Assembly: GCA_019915135.1 (NCBI GenBank)
Contig: JAHLMK010000023.1
Coordinates: 124,001-188,000 of the forward strand
Direction of reading: 5' to 3'
Length of the DNA: 64,000 bases
From: Strobilurus pachycystidiatus
Lineage: Eukaryota > Basidiomycota > Agaricomycetes > Agaricales > Physalacriaceae
Shown: in pieces, positions 46,562 to 59,735 of the stretch
How positions within the stretch are numbered: position 1 is the first letter of the stretch
Layout: each line of letters starts with the position of its first letter
Notes under the pieces: generated by a model
Told to the model about the DNA's origin: nothing
Seen by the model: only the letters and a program-made list of their open reading frames with translations
Database searches by the model: none
Translations under genes and position numbers: made by a program

Positions 46562-48046
46562 ATGTCTATTCCTATCCCTTGTCCATCCTGCGGGGAACCT
46601 TACCGCCTTCCTCACGCCACTTCGAATCCCAGTTTGTCCTCCTCGATGTACGACGCTCTCGCCGCGAAATCACATGAACCCATTTCTGACGCGGATGCGT
46701 CGGTCATCCGGAACCGTGTCCTTCCCGATGCCATTGCTCGTATCACGACAGTCGAAACCGCGCTAGATCGTCTCAGTGGCGCGATAGCCTTGATGTACGC
46801 CGAAAAGTCCCGCCTGGAGGCGGAAAGGGAAATGCTGGAGCGCACAGTAGCAAACTCGCGTACCTTGCTATCTGTCATGCGATGTCTCCCAGTCGAAATT
46901 CTGGTCGAGATATTCCAATATGTCTGTCCAGTGGACGGAGACACCCATATCCTCGACACGTATTCTGGTCCGTGGCTCATCAGCCAGGTTTCTCGACATT
47001 GGCGTGCGGTTGTACTATCCACACCCTCTCTATGGTCCTTCCTAAATCTCTCTGATGAGATAATGCAGAGAAGTCCTGTGGGCTGGTCCTCACTGCTTAC
47101 CACCGTGCTGGACCGCTCAGGAAACCTCCCACTATCCATGCAGTTCCGGCCCGCATACGATGAGCGGGAGGAGAACTATTGCGACCGTGGGCGCAATCAA
47201 TATCTTCGACATCTGATTCGTCACTCTGCGAGGTGGCAGGATGTACACATCGACTTGTCGGTTGATGTCCTTGCCGACCTTGATACTCTTGAGGGCAAGG
47301 TACCACTGCTGCGCTCCCTCTCGCTGACGCTCCCTTGGGCCTCATCCGACAGCAACATACCCCTCTATGCCTTCCATCTAGCGCCCCGGCTTCGAAGTGT
47401 CTGGCTCCACGGTCCTGACCGTCACGACATCCGTCTTCCATACGCCCAGTTGACAACTCTATATTGCTGGTTTTGGTACCCGGAGTATCCAGACTCCATG
47501 CACAAACTCTACAACGTTCTGTCGTGCTGCACACAACTCGATTCGTTGACATTGGACTACGATTCAGAGGACGCATCGGGTTTCGAAACTTACACCCATG
47601 GCTCAACGATATCCACTCCCATTCGGGAGCTCTCCCTCTTCGTCACGGATACACAACCACGATTCCAGTTCATTGCTCCTCGCCTAGAGGAACTCCGCCT
47701 CAAACTCCAATTCAATCATTTTGACGCGATATTGGCATTCCTAGAAGAGTCTCGCTGCCCGTTGAGAACCGTGCATCTCGAAATACTGTGCGCGTCTCCG
47801 AAATTGGAGATGCCGCAATTTCCGGCTCGACTTCGTGCCGTCCTGAAGCTGGTTTCGTCGTGGTGTAAAGTGTCCGTCGCAGTGCATTATCAGGATATCG
47901 TTGTATACACTCCCGGGCACCCCCTCGAGGACAAATTTCGTGAGTTTTTTAGTGCCATGGACTCACAAGAGGCAATTCAACAGTTGCCTCGTTCCGTCCC
48001 CCTGACCGCAGTAGGCACAGAGGGGTGGTCGAGGCAGATAATGTAA
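46562..48046 (+). CDS. F-box-like protein, copy 1
   Basis: Single-exon gene, 494 residues from the Met at 46562 (MSIPIPCPSCGEPYRL); an in-frame Met at 46517 would add 15 residues. N-terminal marks are a CPSC pair and a coiled-coil-like helix (VETALDRLSGAIALMYAEKSRLEAE). The F-box core is near residue 100: LPVEILVEIFQYVCP, then SQVSRHWRAVVLSTPSLWSF, the typical mushroom F-box form. The remainder is a leucine-rich-repeat-like region with recurring LRSLSLTLP and LDSLTLDYD units. F-box proteins link targets to SCF ubiquitin ligases; the C-terminal part would select the target. It belongs to a duplicated unit and is paralogous to 49777-51252. Confidence 0.87.
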   Translation: MSIPIPCPSCGEPYRLPHATSNPSLSSSMYDALAAKSHEPISDADASVIRNRVLPDAIARITTVETALDRLSGAIALMYAEKSRLEAEREMLERTVANSRTLLSVMRCLPVEILVEIFQYVCPVDGDTHILDTYSGPWLISQVSRHWRAVVLSTPSLWSFLNLSDEIMQRSPVGWSSLLTTVLDRSGNLPLSMQFRPAYDEREENYCDRGRNQYLRHLIRHSARWQDVHIDLSVDVLADLDTLEGKVPLLRSLSLTLPWASSDSNIPLYAFHLAPRLRSVWLHGPDRHDIRLPYAQLTTLYCWFWYPEYPDSMHKLYNVLSCCTQLDSLTLDYDSEDASGFETYTHGSTISTPIRELSLFVTDTQPRFQFIAPRLEELRLKLQFNHFDAILAFLEESRCPLRTVHLEILCASPKLEMPQFPARLRAVLKLVSSWCKVSVAVHYQDIVVYTPGHPLEDKFREFFSAMDSQEAIQQLPRSVPLTAVGTEGWSRQIM

Positions 48047-49235
48047 CGTAGACCGATTTTAAGGTACCTTTACTGAACATCTGCATGAATAAAGACAACT
48101 TTGAACACATCCACAGCAGCTCAGAGTCCGCACACCCACACTCGGGCATGCACACTCACACCCGGGCATGTACATGCATTGGCGCAAGACATCCGGGCGC
48201 GGTTGGGGCGCGGCACAAAGTGCTTATGCGCTTCGAACGTTTCAATTGCAAAACAACACGGTGCAGGGTGCGGGGTGTAAGAGCATGCAAAGGTTGTTAT
48301 ATAGACGTCAGCGAGAGACATATATTACTTTGACATTCGTGATGAGTGGGGAGGAGGGAACGGTACAATGCATCAAGGTTTGCCCGTAGATAAAACATCT
48401 CGGCGCCGACTTCTTCCCAGCTCCGAACACCATCCTCAGTGCTGAGACTGTCAAGTCCCCGAGACCTTATATTTGGTATCTCTTGAAAGAACTCGTCAAC
48501 AATGAAGCCCGCTTGCGGACACTCTGTCGTTGTCTGCTTTTTGTAAGCAGTTCGGGTGCTAAGGGCAAGGGTAGCTCGATGGAGTCGTTTCTTGGGAGGC
48601 AGCGGTGCCAGAAGAAATGGAACAACATTCTCGAGGTCAATTTGACACCTAGCATTGTACAGGTCAGGACGCGTCAACCTAGTCAGAATCAGCGACTCAC
48701 TGGCGACTGCTAGCTATGAATCAGAATGAGCTCCGCTGCCCTTATGCTACGTCAAAAGCTGGTGTTTTGATTGGCGGAAGAGTGAAAGCGTTCACAGGGA
48801 CTGGGCTTCTGGGTCAAGAGCTAGCGCTCACAGGTCAGTCTACGTCGACTCCGCGATGAGCGAGCCCCAATCACCAGCTCACCAGAAAGACAAAACCACG
48901 ACTGCCTAAATCCCTCTCATGGTGTCTGTGACGTGAGGGAATGGTGCGATCATCCGCACATTGCTGCCGCACGGATGTCGCGGTCAAGTTGAGCTGCTAA
49001 ACTGAATTGGTCGGACTGCGCAAGACCAGTTATCACCAGGAACTCACCGGCAAGCGCCCGCTAGTACTAGGAATGATGCGACCTCCACTGGGAGAATTCT
49101 CAAGATCAGTAAGCGTAGAACGGTGAGGCGGGATGGTCCTGCGTCCGGCTAGGGTCAACGGCGGGTCAATCGAAGGTGGTGGTACGGGAGAAAGCAGCGT
49201 GGATCCCAGATTGCCTTCACCGTCAGAACTTCAAG
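48047..49235. other. Spacer between duplicated units
   Basis: About 1.2 kb. Includes a short imperfect direct repeat with CGGGCATG words at about 48140-48180 (cactcgggcatg, cacccgggcatg). A minus-strand frame at 48297-48677 has no ATG start or family features. No gene supported. Confidence 0.4.
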
Positions 49236-49640
49236 TTCACGACGATGTCCCAGTCCTCTTCCTTGCAAAAATCTTTAGACTCTCTTGATGCCCTTTTTGA
49301 ACAGGAGGGTGGAGTCGGTAGAGCCATGGATGAACCAAAGCAGTTCCTCTACGATCCCGCGAAGGAAGGTGCGCTTGGTCGTCAGAAGAGGAAGCGTCGA
49401 GTCCGCTAGCGAGAAGCGCAGATTTGGCGGGGCAAAGATTGAGATGGTGCCGGTGCCGGTGCGATCTGGGCGCACGTCGCCCGAGTCCATGACGCGCCGG
49501 ATGAGATTGAGATATTGATACTCGTCGTGCTCACGAGTGGTGTTGCCGTTTGTGGGGGTTTCGACGGTCATTGTGGTGGATTGGGTCCAAGTCGCGTGTT
49601 GTCGCGTCCCGTCACAGAACGTGAAATTTAACCGTGACAT
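49236..49640 (-). pseudogene. Truncated thymidylate synthase 5' fragment
   Basis: Near copy of the first about 110 codons of the thymidylate synthase at 45365-46425, on the same strand and beside the second F-box copy. It keeps the start codon and [34 protein letters not shown], then diverges: a net loss of 15 bases relative to copy 1 and base changes give a stop (TAA) soon after KKGIK. The rest of the enzyme, including the catalytic Cys exon, is missing. A product could at most be an about 120-residue fragment without active site. The left edge of similarity carries about 20 extra bases flanked by TTCAC. Confidence 0.9.
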
Positions 49641-49776
49641 TACCGAATTTTGTTGGTGCCTGGCTTCTTCAACTTGCTTTCCACTTGCTTCCCCTCACTC
49701 ACTGTTTCCGAGCTCGTATGTTCTTTCGGTCATGATCTATACACGAACACTCGATGACAACTTATACAGGCTCAGA

Positions 49777-51252
49777 ATGTCTATTCCTATCCCTTGTCCA
49801 TCCTGCGGGGAACCTTACCGCCTTCCTCACGCCACTTCGAATCCCAGTTTGTCCTCCTCGATGTACGACGCTCTCGCCGCGAAATCACATGAACCCATTT
49901 CTGACGCGGATGTGTCGGTCATCCGGAACCGTGTCCTTCCCGATGCCATTGCTCGTATCACGACAGTCGAAACCGCGCTAGATTGCCTGAGTGGCGCAAT
50001 AGCCTTGATGTACGCCGAAAAGTCCCGCCTGGAGGCGGAAAAGGAATTGCTGGAGCGCACAGTAGCAAACTCGCGTACCTTGCTATCTGTCATGCGAAGT
50101 CTCCCAGTCGAAATTCTGGTCGAGATATTCCAATATGTCTGTCCAGTGGACGGAGACACCCATATCCTCGACACGTATTCTGGTCCGTGGCTCATCAGCC
50201 AGGTTTCTCGACATTGGCGTGCGGTTGCACTATCCACACCCTCTCTATGGTCCTTCCTAAATCTCTCTGATGAGACAATGCAGAGAAGTCCTGTGGGCTG
50301 GTCCTCACTGCTTACCACCGTGCTGGACCGCTCAGGAAACCTCCCACTATCCATCCAGTTCCGGCCCGCGTACGATGAGCAGGATGAGCACTACTGCGAC
50401 CGTGGGCGCAATCAATATCTTCGACATCTGATCCGTCATTCTGCGAGGTGGCAGGATGTACATATCGACCTGTCGGTTGATGTCCTTGCCGACCTTGATA
50501 CTCTTGAGGGCAAGGTACCACTACTGCGCTCCCTCGGGCTGACCCTTCCTTATGCCTCCTCCGACGGCAGCATACCCCTCCATGCCTTCCATCTAGCGCC
50601 CAGGCTTCAAAGTGTCTGGCTTCGCGGTCCCGACGGTCATGACATCCGTCTTCCATATGCCCAGTTGAAAACTTTTTATTCCTGGTCTTATTGCCTGGAC
50701 TTTCGCGACTCCATGCTCAGGTTCTACAACATTCTCTCGTGGTGCACACAACTCGATTCTTTGACATTGGACTACGAGGACCCATCGGTGTATGAACCTT
50801 ACACCCATGGCACAACGATATCCACTCCCATTCGACACCTGTCCCTTTTCGTCACGGATTCAGAGCCGCGATTCCAGTTCGTTGCTCCTCGCCTAGAGGA
50901 ACTTCGCCTCGAACACCAGTTCTATCATTTTGACGCGATATTGGCATTCATAGAGGAGTCTCGTTGCCCGTTGAGAACCGTGCATCTCGACATACTGTGC
51001 ACGTCTCCGAGAATAGAGATGCCGCAGTTTCCGGCTCGACTCCGCGCCGTCTTGAAGCTGGTTTCATTGTCCTGTCAAGTCTCTGTCGCAGTGCATTATC
51101 AGGATGATATACACACTGCCAGGCCCTCCTACGAAGACGACTTTCGTGAGTTTTTCAGTGCCATGGACTCGCAAGAGGCAATTCTACAGTTGCCTCGTTT
51201 CGTCCCTTTGATTGCAGTTGGCGCAAACGGGTGGTCGAAGCAGATAATGTAA
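49777..51252 (+). CDS. F-box-like protein, copy 2
   Basis: Single-exon gene, 491 residues; an in-frame upstream Met is at 49732. The first about 190 residues are almost the same as in copy 1, including CPSCGEPYRL, the helix (now TALDCLSGAIALMYAEK) and the F-box LPVEILVEIFQYVCP. From about residue 195 (YDEQDEHYCDRG here, YDEREENYCDRG in copy 1) changes become frequent, both substitutions and short length changes, while the frame stays open to the same stop. That pattern suggests a kept F-box and a changing target-binding part. The thymidylate synthase partner next to it is broken, so this copy is driven by a promoter that no longer serves a working enzyme gene. Confidence 0.85.
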   Translation: MSIPIPCPSCGEPYRLPHATSNPSLSSSMYDALAAKSHEPISDADVSVIRNRVLPDAIARITTVETALDCLSGAIALMYAEKSRLEAEKELLERTVANSRTLLSVMRSLPVEILVEIFQYVCPVDGDTHILDTYSGPWLISQVSRHWRAVALSTPSLWSFLNLSDETMQRSPVGWSSLLTTVLDRSGNLPLSIQFRPAYDEQDEHYCDRGRNQYLRHLIRHSARWQDVHIDLSVDVLADLDTLEGKVPLLRSLGLTLPYASSDGSIPLHAFHLAPRLQSVWLRGPDGHDIRLPYAQLKTFYSWSYCLDFRDSMLRFYNILSWCTQLDSLTLDYEDPSVYEPYTHGTTISTPIRHLSLFVTDSEPRFQFVAPRLEELRLEHQFYHFDAILAFIEESRCPLRTVHLDILCTSPRIEMPQFPARLRAVLKLVSLSCQVSVAVHYQDDIHTARPSYEDDFREFFSAMDSQEAILQLPRFVPLIAVGANGWSKQIM

Positions 51253-51255
51253 CGT

Positions 51256-51959
51256 TGAGAAGAGTAGAGTGGTGTCATGCAGATGTTCGGCCTGAGGAAA
51301 GGCGCCTTGATACCAGTCAACGTGACGGATTGCCTCGTCTGCTTTAGCACACAAGCTTTGTCGCGAGGCTCTCGATAGTGCAAGTTGCAATGTCCTTGCT
51401 ACACGATCTACCGGGCCTCCTCCACATATCATTATGCAGCAGCTACACCGCGGCAGCTTAGTCTTCAGTATGTACATGGGCAATGTACAAGTTGGCGATA
51501 ACAAGCCCCAGAAAATGTCTTCGTGGTCTGGAGTGACTCTTGGCGAAGTACTCAGTCCTCAAGAACAATACTCTATATTCACCTTCACGTTATACACTGA
51601 GCTCAAGTTGACACCTGTCATGACAATGGATGTCACTGGCGTGCTCCACAACAACTAATACTCAAGAAGTCTCAGTGTCTGTAAGAGTAGTAATACAAGT
51701 AGCAACGGCAGCCCCGTACTTGCAAGCGCTCATCCCGATCATCAACTTGTCGTTTTCCCCTGTCCGCGATGCCTCGGCGCCCACCCTCGCCCACCACCAC
51801 CCAGTGCTCACGTTTTGATGCGGAACAGTGACGCATATGGATGATGCGCCACGAATCGACGTCAGGGCGACGTCACTGGTCAGACTCCTGTGTTCATGGT
51901 GCCGTATATACACAGTCTGCGGGGCGGTCTCCAGCCTACAGACTGCCCCCGCAATCACA
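51256..51959. other. Intergenic before Mug190-like gene
   Basis: About 700 bases. Open frames 51434-51658 and 51662-51958 lack family features. No gene supported; likely promoter of the next gene. Confidence 0.4.
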
Positions 51960-54900
51960 ATGGAGGGACCACTCTACAGGTCCGTATCTTGGCTCTTCTC
52001 GGCGCCTTTATTGACATGGCTGCAGCGAGCGACGCCCCATACCCACTATACAAGCGTACGAGCAGGAGCGCGACAAGCAATCCACGACGACGACGACACC
52101 TCCTCAGAGTCCGACAGTCTCGACGCAGGCAAGGAAGTCGACCGACAAGAACACGTCTGGCACCAACTCGGCCAGCAATGAGAAGACGGAGATGATGAAC
52201 CGCATGGCGGCGCGCAAAGAGAAGCCCACAGACAAGGTGAAGAACCGCAAAGGGGAGCACACTGTCAAGGATCCGACCACCGGCCTGGATGTTATCATCA
52301 AAGACGCTTCCTTCAAAGGTACTTGGTTTATATATGCATCAACTTCGTTGTAGTAACACGTCGTAGACTTCGAGGGTACTGGTCCTGCTGAACAAGCGCC
52401 TGCTCATGGCGACAACTCGCCCAAACGCGTCGCCCCCAACCCTGCCAGGCCTGGAAATGTCGCCCTCCATCCCTACCTTCCTGCCCCACCTCCTTCGCTA
52501 GCACCTCTCCTGCAAATACTAGACTATCTTCAGCTTGGTCTGGCAGTATCGCATGCCATCCTCTGGTTCTTCTTCGGCTTCCCCAAAGGCCGTTGGTACA
52601 TCCCCTTCTCCTGGCCATTCTTCTCTCTACTCTTCCGGGGAACCCTCATTGGAGGCATGGCGTTTGGCAGTATAACTGCCGTCAGTCTTGTGCAGCGTAA
52701 ACTCGAGAAGGAGATGGACCGCGTCAGGGCAGACATGCATCGCGAGCGTGGAGAAAAGTTTGCGCCTCCTACACCAGAGTCTGCAGAGTGGTTGAACGCC
52801 TTCACCAAGACGATGTGGGGCCTTGTCAACCCTGAAATGTTCACCTCCATTGCCGACATGATCGAGGACGTCATGCAGCAGTCCCTCCCCGGTTTTGTCG
52901 ACGCTGTGAGGATCAGTGAAATTGGACAGGGCGACAATCCTTTCCGCATCGTATCCATGCGCGCTCTGCCAGACAGGCCATCCGACAAGGAGTATCCTCG
53001 AGAGGAATGGATTGACCAAGGGACTAACGATCTACTCCAAAAGGCTCAAGAACTGGAGGCTGAAGGAAAAGATGCGGACCAATCTGGCGACTACGTGAAT
53101 TTCGAGGTCGCGTTTGCCTATCAAGCTCAGCCCGGTCAAGGTGATAAACTGCGGTCAAAGAACATCCACTTGTTACTCGAATTCTTCCTCGGCATCTACG
53201 ACTGGCTTCACATTCCGATTCCGTGAGCTCTTTCACTACTTGGTTTCTGATCAATCTAAACCCCTTGTCAGGATATGGATTCAAGTCGAAGGTATCGTAG
53301 GGACAGTACGCTTGCGGCTTCAGTTCATACCTGAAGCACCCTTCGTGCGCAACGTCACCTTTACCTTCATGGGCGTGCCAGCGGTCGAAGTATCAGCAAT
53401 ACCCATGGCGAAGGCGTTGCCCAACGTCCTCGACTTGCCCCTCATATCGCGCTTCGTGAAAATGGCCATCGCTGCCGGGACCGCTGAATTTGTTGCACCC
53501 AAAAGTATGACCTTGAATCTTCAAGAAATGCTGAACGGCGCTGCAATCGGAGGTTCGTCTTTGGTCAATTTCGCTCTGGCGGTTGTTGATCGTTTGCTTT
53601 GCAGACACTCGCGCGATCGGTGTCTTCTTGATAGTTATACATCACGCGGAAGGCTTATCAGCTCAAGACCGAAATGGTCGGTCAGATCCGTACATCGTTG
53701 CCGCATTCGCGAAGGTGGGTCAAAAAAAATTCGCTGACGTTGGCTCAACATATTTCACAGTTTGGAAAACCCTTGTACTCTACCCGTATCATCTTGGGTG
53801 ATTTGAACCCTGTCTACGAAGAGACTGCAGCAATATTGGTCACGCAAGACGAAGTCAAGGCCGAAGAGGATCTGGCACTCATGCTTTGGGATTCAGACCA
53901 GCACTCAGCAGAGTAAGATTCATGTTCAATTCGCGACAGTAGCTGATATCTGGTTCAGTGATCTTATCGGCCGCGTCCAAATCCCCGTCAAAGAGCTCAT
54001 GCAATCGTCATTGGACAAAATGACACGTCGTACAGATCATCTTGCTGGCTTTGAAGATGCTGATCAAATGGATGGTGTCCTGGAGTGAGTCGACATTGTA
54101 TCTGCCTAATACCATTAGTGGAGCTGACGCGCCTGGCAGCTGGTCCATTGGCTACTTCACCAAAGTACCTCTGAAGAAAGAGCTCGAAACCGTGCCGGAC
54201 GACCCGCCCCCGCCGCCTCCGAAAACCGCGACAGGTACATACAATATTCACTCGAATTCACTCATACTGAAAGCGCAACGTAGAAATGGAAATACGACCA
54301 GGCGACAAAGCTCCCAACCCCGCTGCCCGTGACCTCCCACCCCCGCCGCCGGACGTTCAGCGCACTCCTCCTAACCCGGAATTTCCCTCGGGTATCTTGA
54401 GCGTTGTCATTCACCAGATCAACAACCTGGAGAGGCAGAACCTTGCCGGCAACTCAAGCAAGGAGCGCGAAGGCCAGGCAGGACAAGACACGGATAATCC
54501 TTCTGAGCAAAACGACAACTTGCCTAGTGCATACTGTGAAATTGTTCTCAACGACGATCTCATCTATAAGACGTATGTGACTTCGCTTCAATATCGATCG
54601 TAGTTAATAAAGTCTCGCATTGCAGTCGCGTCAAGCAATATACGAGCATGCCATTCTTCGAAGTAAGCTCACCCTCAGTGCTCTGTCTCCACTGATTTCT
54701 CAACGTATCTAGGCCGGCACCGAGAAGTTCATTCGGGACTGGCAGTCCACTGTCGTCCGATTAGTTGTTCGTGACTCGCGCCTTCGTGAAAAGGACCCAA
54801 TTCTGGGTGTTGTCAGCCTCAAATTGAAAGATCTGTTCGCAGAGGGATCGGAAGTCACTCGGTTGTTTTCTATCACAGAAGGCATCGGTTTCGGGTAAGC

Positions 54901-55995
54901 TTCTTTCGCTCGACGAGTTGGTACACAAATGACGATCATCAATAGCCGCATGAATGTTTCACTGCTTTTCCGCGGTGTGAACTGCAAGCTTCCTCGTGTC
55001 GCTCTGGGCTGGGAAACTGGCACCGTGGAAATCAGTGCCCCAATACAGTTGACCTTGACGCCTTCTAACGACTCAAGTCCGCTTCAGGCCAAAAAGCTGG
55101 CTTCCAAGCTCGTCATATCCACGACCGACAGTCAAGAGACGCTTCCTGCAGATCCAACCTCGGACACCCTCGGCGCGGACGTGGTGTGGGATTTCTCCGC
55201 CGATCAACTTCGCCTTCCTGTGTACAGCCGCTATTCGACATCTCTCACCTTTGAGATTGGTGGCGGCTCTTTCATTGGCAAGAAATCGCCTCAGGCCATC
55301 GCGGTCTTATGGCTCAAGGATCTCGTTGACAACGAGGACCAAGAGATCGAAATTCCAGTGGTTGCAGGAAAAGACTTACGCCAACTTCGACAGAACGTGA
55401 TTTATGAGCTCGAGCACGAATTATCGTCCAAGACGAAGTTGCATCCCTTCACTCCGAAGGGGCATGACTTCCAGATTATTGGGCATATTCGTACATGTGT
55501 TCGTCTCAACCGTGGACTGGATGAGGTGAGATTCTTGATTCTCATTCACCGCTACTCTTTCTCACTTCGTATCGCAGGACCACGAATCTCACGCCAAGAC
55601 ACAAGCCCGGCGCCACGCCTTTGAGACCTAGTGAGCAACACTGAGAGATGCTTCTTGGCGGGATGCTGATCTTGTGCCTGTAGCGATCATGTAGAAGGCG
55701 AGGCGTTAATCGCAGAGAAGAACTCTCATGCAAACGACGATGGTGTTATCGATTCCGGAGAGAGAAAGGCCATTGATCGCGCTCACAAAAGGCAGCTGGC
55801 CAATCGCCAGAGAGGAATCAACGGTTTCAGACCATATCGCACAGGAAAATGGATGAAGGAGGGTTTGAAGAGTCGGCTCATGCCCAACAAAAGCGCAGCC
55901 AAACGCGAACGTACGTGCATCTCTGAATGAGACGTTTCAAGCTTTCTAACCTATGCTGTTTCACACGTGCAGCTGCTGTACAATCTGAAGCTTGA
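51960..55995 (+). CDS. Mug190-like SMP/C2 membrane-contact protein
   Basis: 1107 residues, 15 exons: 51960-51979, 52026-52318, 52367-53222, 53272-53552, 53605-53714, 53761-53912, 53959-54084, 54140-54234, 54284-54572, 54626-54662, 54713-54894, 54946-55525, 55578-55630, 55684-55910, 55973-55995. The start exon has 20 bases and yields MEGPLYSERRPIPTIQAYEQ; chosen because it keeps phase. A hydrophobic hairpin (LLQILDYLQLGLAVSHAILWFFF and FFSLLFRGTLIGGMAFGSIT) lies near residue 160-220, followed by an SMP-like lipid-transfer region (ESAEWLNAFTKTMWGLVNPE, VNFEVAFAYQ, VRLRLQFIPEAPFVRNVTFT). Two C2 domains follow: IGVFLIVIHHAEGLSAQDRN with DRNGRSDPYIVAAF, and GILSVVIHQINNLERQNLAG. Such proteins tether ER to plasma membrane. 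The tail is basic. Related to fission yeast Mug190 and tricalbins, by architecture. Confidence 0.88.
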
Positions 55996-56131
55996 TTGTC
56001 CTATTTTCGGACGTTCGTTTTCTACTTGAATCTGTACTCGAGCCACGGACTGCATTGTATACCATAGTTGAACTATTTTTTTTGTAATCCTACATGTACA
56101 ACAATCACTATTCTTTACGACAGGATAGGAT

Positions 56132-57758
<1,627 letters not shown>

Positions 57759-59735
57759 AGATGGTGGTAGAAACTGGAAGACAAGCGATTGGGAATTCGC
57801 CGTGGCGTGCGCGATGACCCTGAGACTGATGAGCTCGTTGAGAAATTCAGATAACACATTTAGCAGAGTTGCGACACTGTCGCGACCGTAAGAGTACGAA
57901 TTGAAGTATACACTAGGCGACAAATGTTAGCCATCAAGCACAGAAAGTTCAGTTCAGACTGACTTGCACAGTGAAAACTGAACTTTGAACGATAAGATGA
58001 TCATGAAGAACGCGCCCCGATCCGACTCCAGCTTTCGGATTTCCCCGTTTCTCGGTCCCCTGTCGCACTGAACCAAGTGATCCCTTTTTTACGATCCGTG
58101 AACAGTCTGGGTGCGGCTGCTAGCATGGGCGTGAGGACGAATAATTCAAAGTACGTGGGCCACGACCTACGCGATTTGCAGCTTGGAATTGATAATCTGG
58201 TACGCTTGGTTGTAGAGCGCGTTAGTATTCTTAAATTCTTTCGAATCTTGTCAGTCATACATCGAGAGCTGCTTTGAATTCGAGGGTTATCCAACAGGAC
58301 GGGACTTTGTGTCACGTATAGGACAGTACACAGAAAGCGAAACTCAAAACTGAAAACAAAGCAAGTATCTACTAGAGTCTAGGATAAGTAAGTAGGGGGG
58401 AAGTTCCTCCTAAATTAGGTACTACTATAATGTAAATGTCCTCCGTTATAAATACAGTCCGTTCATTCTGGTAATACATTGATAAGTATGGGGGTTGTAT
58501 ACACCAACATTGTGTTGGGCGAGGAGAGTCCAAGCCATGATCATGGCAGAGTATGGGATGCGATGGGGTACAGAGATGGGTGATGCGAATGGAAATGGGG
58601 TGAAGAGCCGTGCGCTATTGCGCGATAGTGTGATGTGTTGTGTGCGCCCGCAATTAGCATGCTCTCCATAGGGCCGGAGCCGATGTGGGTGCGCAGTTGA
58701 AGTCACTGTAGTGACTAGCTAAGCAGTAGAAGGTTTGGACACGTTGGAGCCCGGAGCGATCTTGTATTGGCATGAGGCACACGTCGCCCTGGTTCCACCT
58801 CTGTCCTGCCTCCCAATATCTGTCCATTCTATAGGCCATCATGTTGGGCGTAGTAAGGATGTGGTAGTGATGAGTGTGGACTGTGGGTGTTGGGGGTTTA
58901 GATGTTAAAGTGAGTAACACCTCGAATCCAATGGCTCGTATTTAAACCAGGTATGGGACGATTGTCAACCGTGACTCACGGCAAATATACAGCAGTTCTA
59001 CTGCTTTGGCGGAACCCGGAAGCTACAGCACTTGCGCATGAGTCAGGCAACTGCACGGCAAAGTTGCTTTCGCTGTAGACAACGCGCCTTACACGTCGGA
59101 TCCGAACGGCCCGGACTCGGCGAGGCGCGTGTCGGGGCGGGAACCTGATGGCCGTGCAGATGCGTACCAAGTGCCATCCAAAACGGCCTCTGATTGATGT
59201 CTACGCAGGTGCGCCATACTGCGTGCCGCATACTCTGCGCGCATCCTTGTCCCAAATTGGCAGACCTAGCCATACGACGATGTGTGACGCGGTCGAAGTC
59301 AGAACGATGATACGCGAGACGACGCGGTGCCGAAATGACTCTAATTTTGATTCTGGTACAAGATCTGCTGGCTGTGCTCAGTAATTTCCATCGGGCACAA
59401 CGACAGTTGACTGACCGCTGGTGATTGCAGCTTTGACTCCACTTACTATATTGATAAGAGCTGTAAAGGACAATGATCGAGTCAAGGCTCGTCACCGCCT
59501 TGAAGGAGGGCGCTAATCATACGGTTTTGTGAGCGAAATGTTCCAGGTATCTCGCAACTTCGTATAGCATCGTGGTTGTTGAGTACAGAGAAAAGGAATG
59601 ATCGATGGCGCCATCATGCACGTGTGATTCCAGATCTCACTCTCCTCACATTCATCGCAATCCGACTCGCACGCAAGGCGCAGCCACAGATCTATGTATT
59701 ATTTAAAGAAACTACCATTGACACTAAGATAGCAA
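57759..59735. other. Gene-free stretch
   Basis: About 2 kb. Only short open frames without family features (for example minus-strand 58001-58315, 58654-58920 and 59043-59495). The left end should hold the aminotransferase promoter. A moderately A/T-rich part lies at 58320-58520. Confidence 0.45.

Larger units (their letters stand above)
46006..48049. repeat. Duplicated unit, copy 1 (thymidylate synthase 5' part plus F-box gene)
   Basis: This 2.0 kb segment recurs at 49236-51255 in the same orientation. It covers the 5' part of thymidylate synthase, the shared promoter and the entire F-box coding region, and similarity ends three bases after the F-box stop codon. The promoter and first half of the F-box gene are almost identical between copies; the second half differs clearly more. 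Confidence 0.93.
49236..51255. repeat. Duplicated unit, copy 2
   Basis: Second copy of the 46006-48049 unit, direct orientation. It starts with a broken thymidylate synthase fragment and includes promoter and full F-box gene. Both units end at the same place just after TAACGT behind the F-box stop; the following sequences are unrelated. Confidence 0.93.

Noticed and set aside
48297..48677. Minus-strand 126-codon open frame between the duplicated units
   Set aside because: It lacks an ATG at its 5' end, no family features are visible, and no upstream exon is evident.
49176..49518. Plus-strand open frames across the thymidylate synthase fragment
   Set aside because: They are antisense shadows of the duplicated thymidylate synthase sequence; the same frames exist opposite the intact gene.
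59043..59495. Minus-strand 150-codon open frame
   Set aside because: Composition is Arg/Ser-rich without hydrophobic periodicity, no family marks, and no matching exons on either side.
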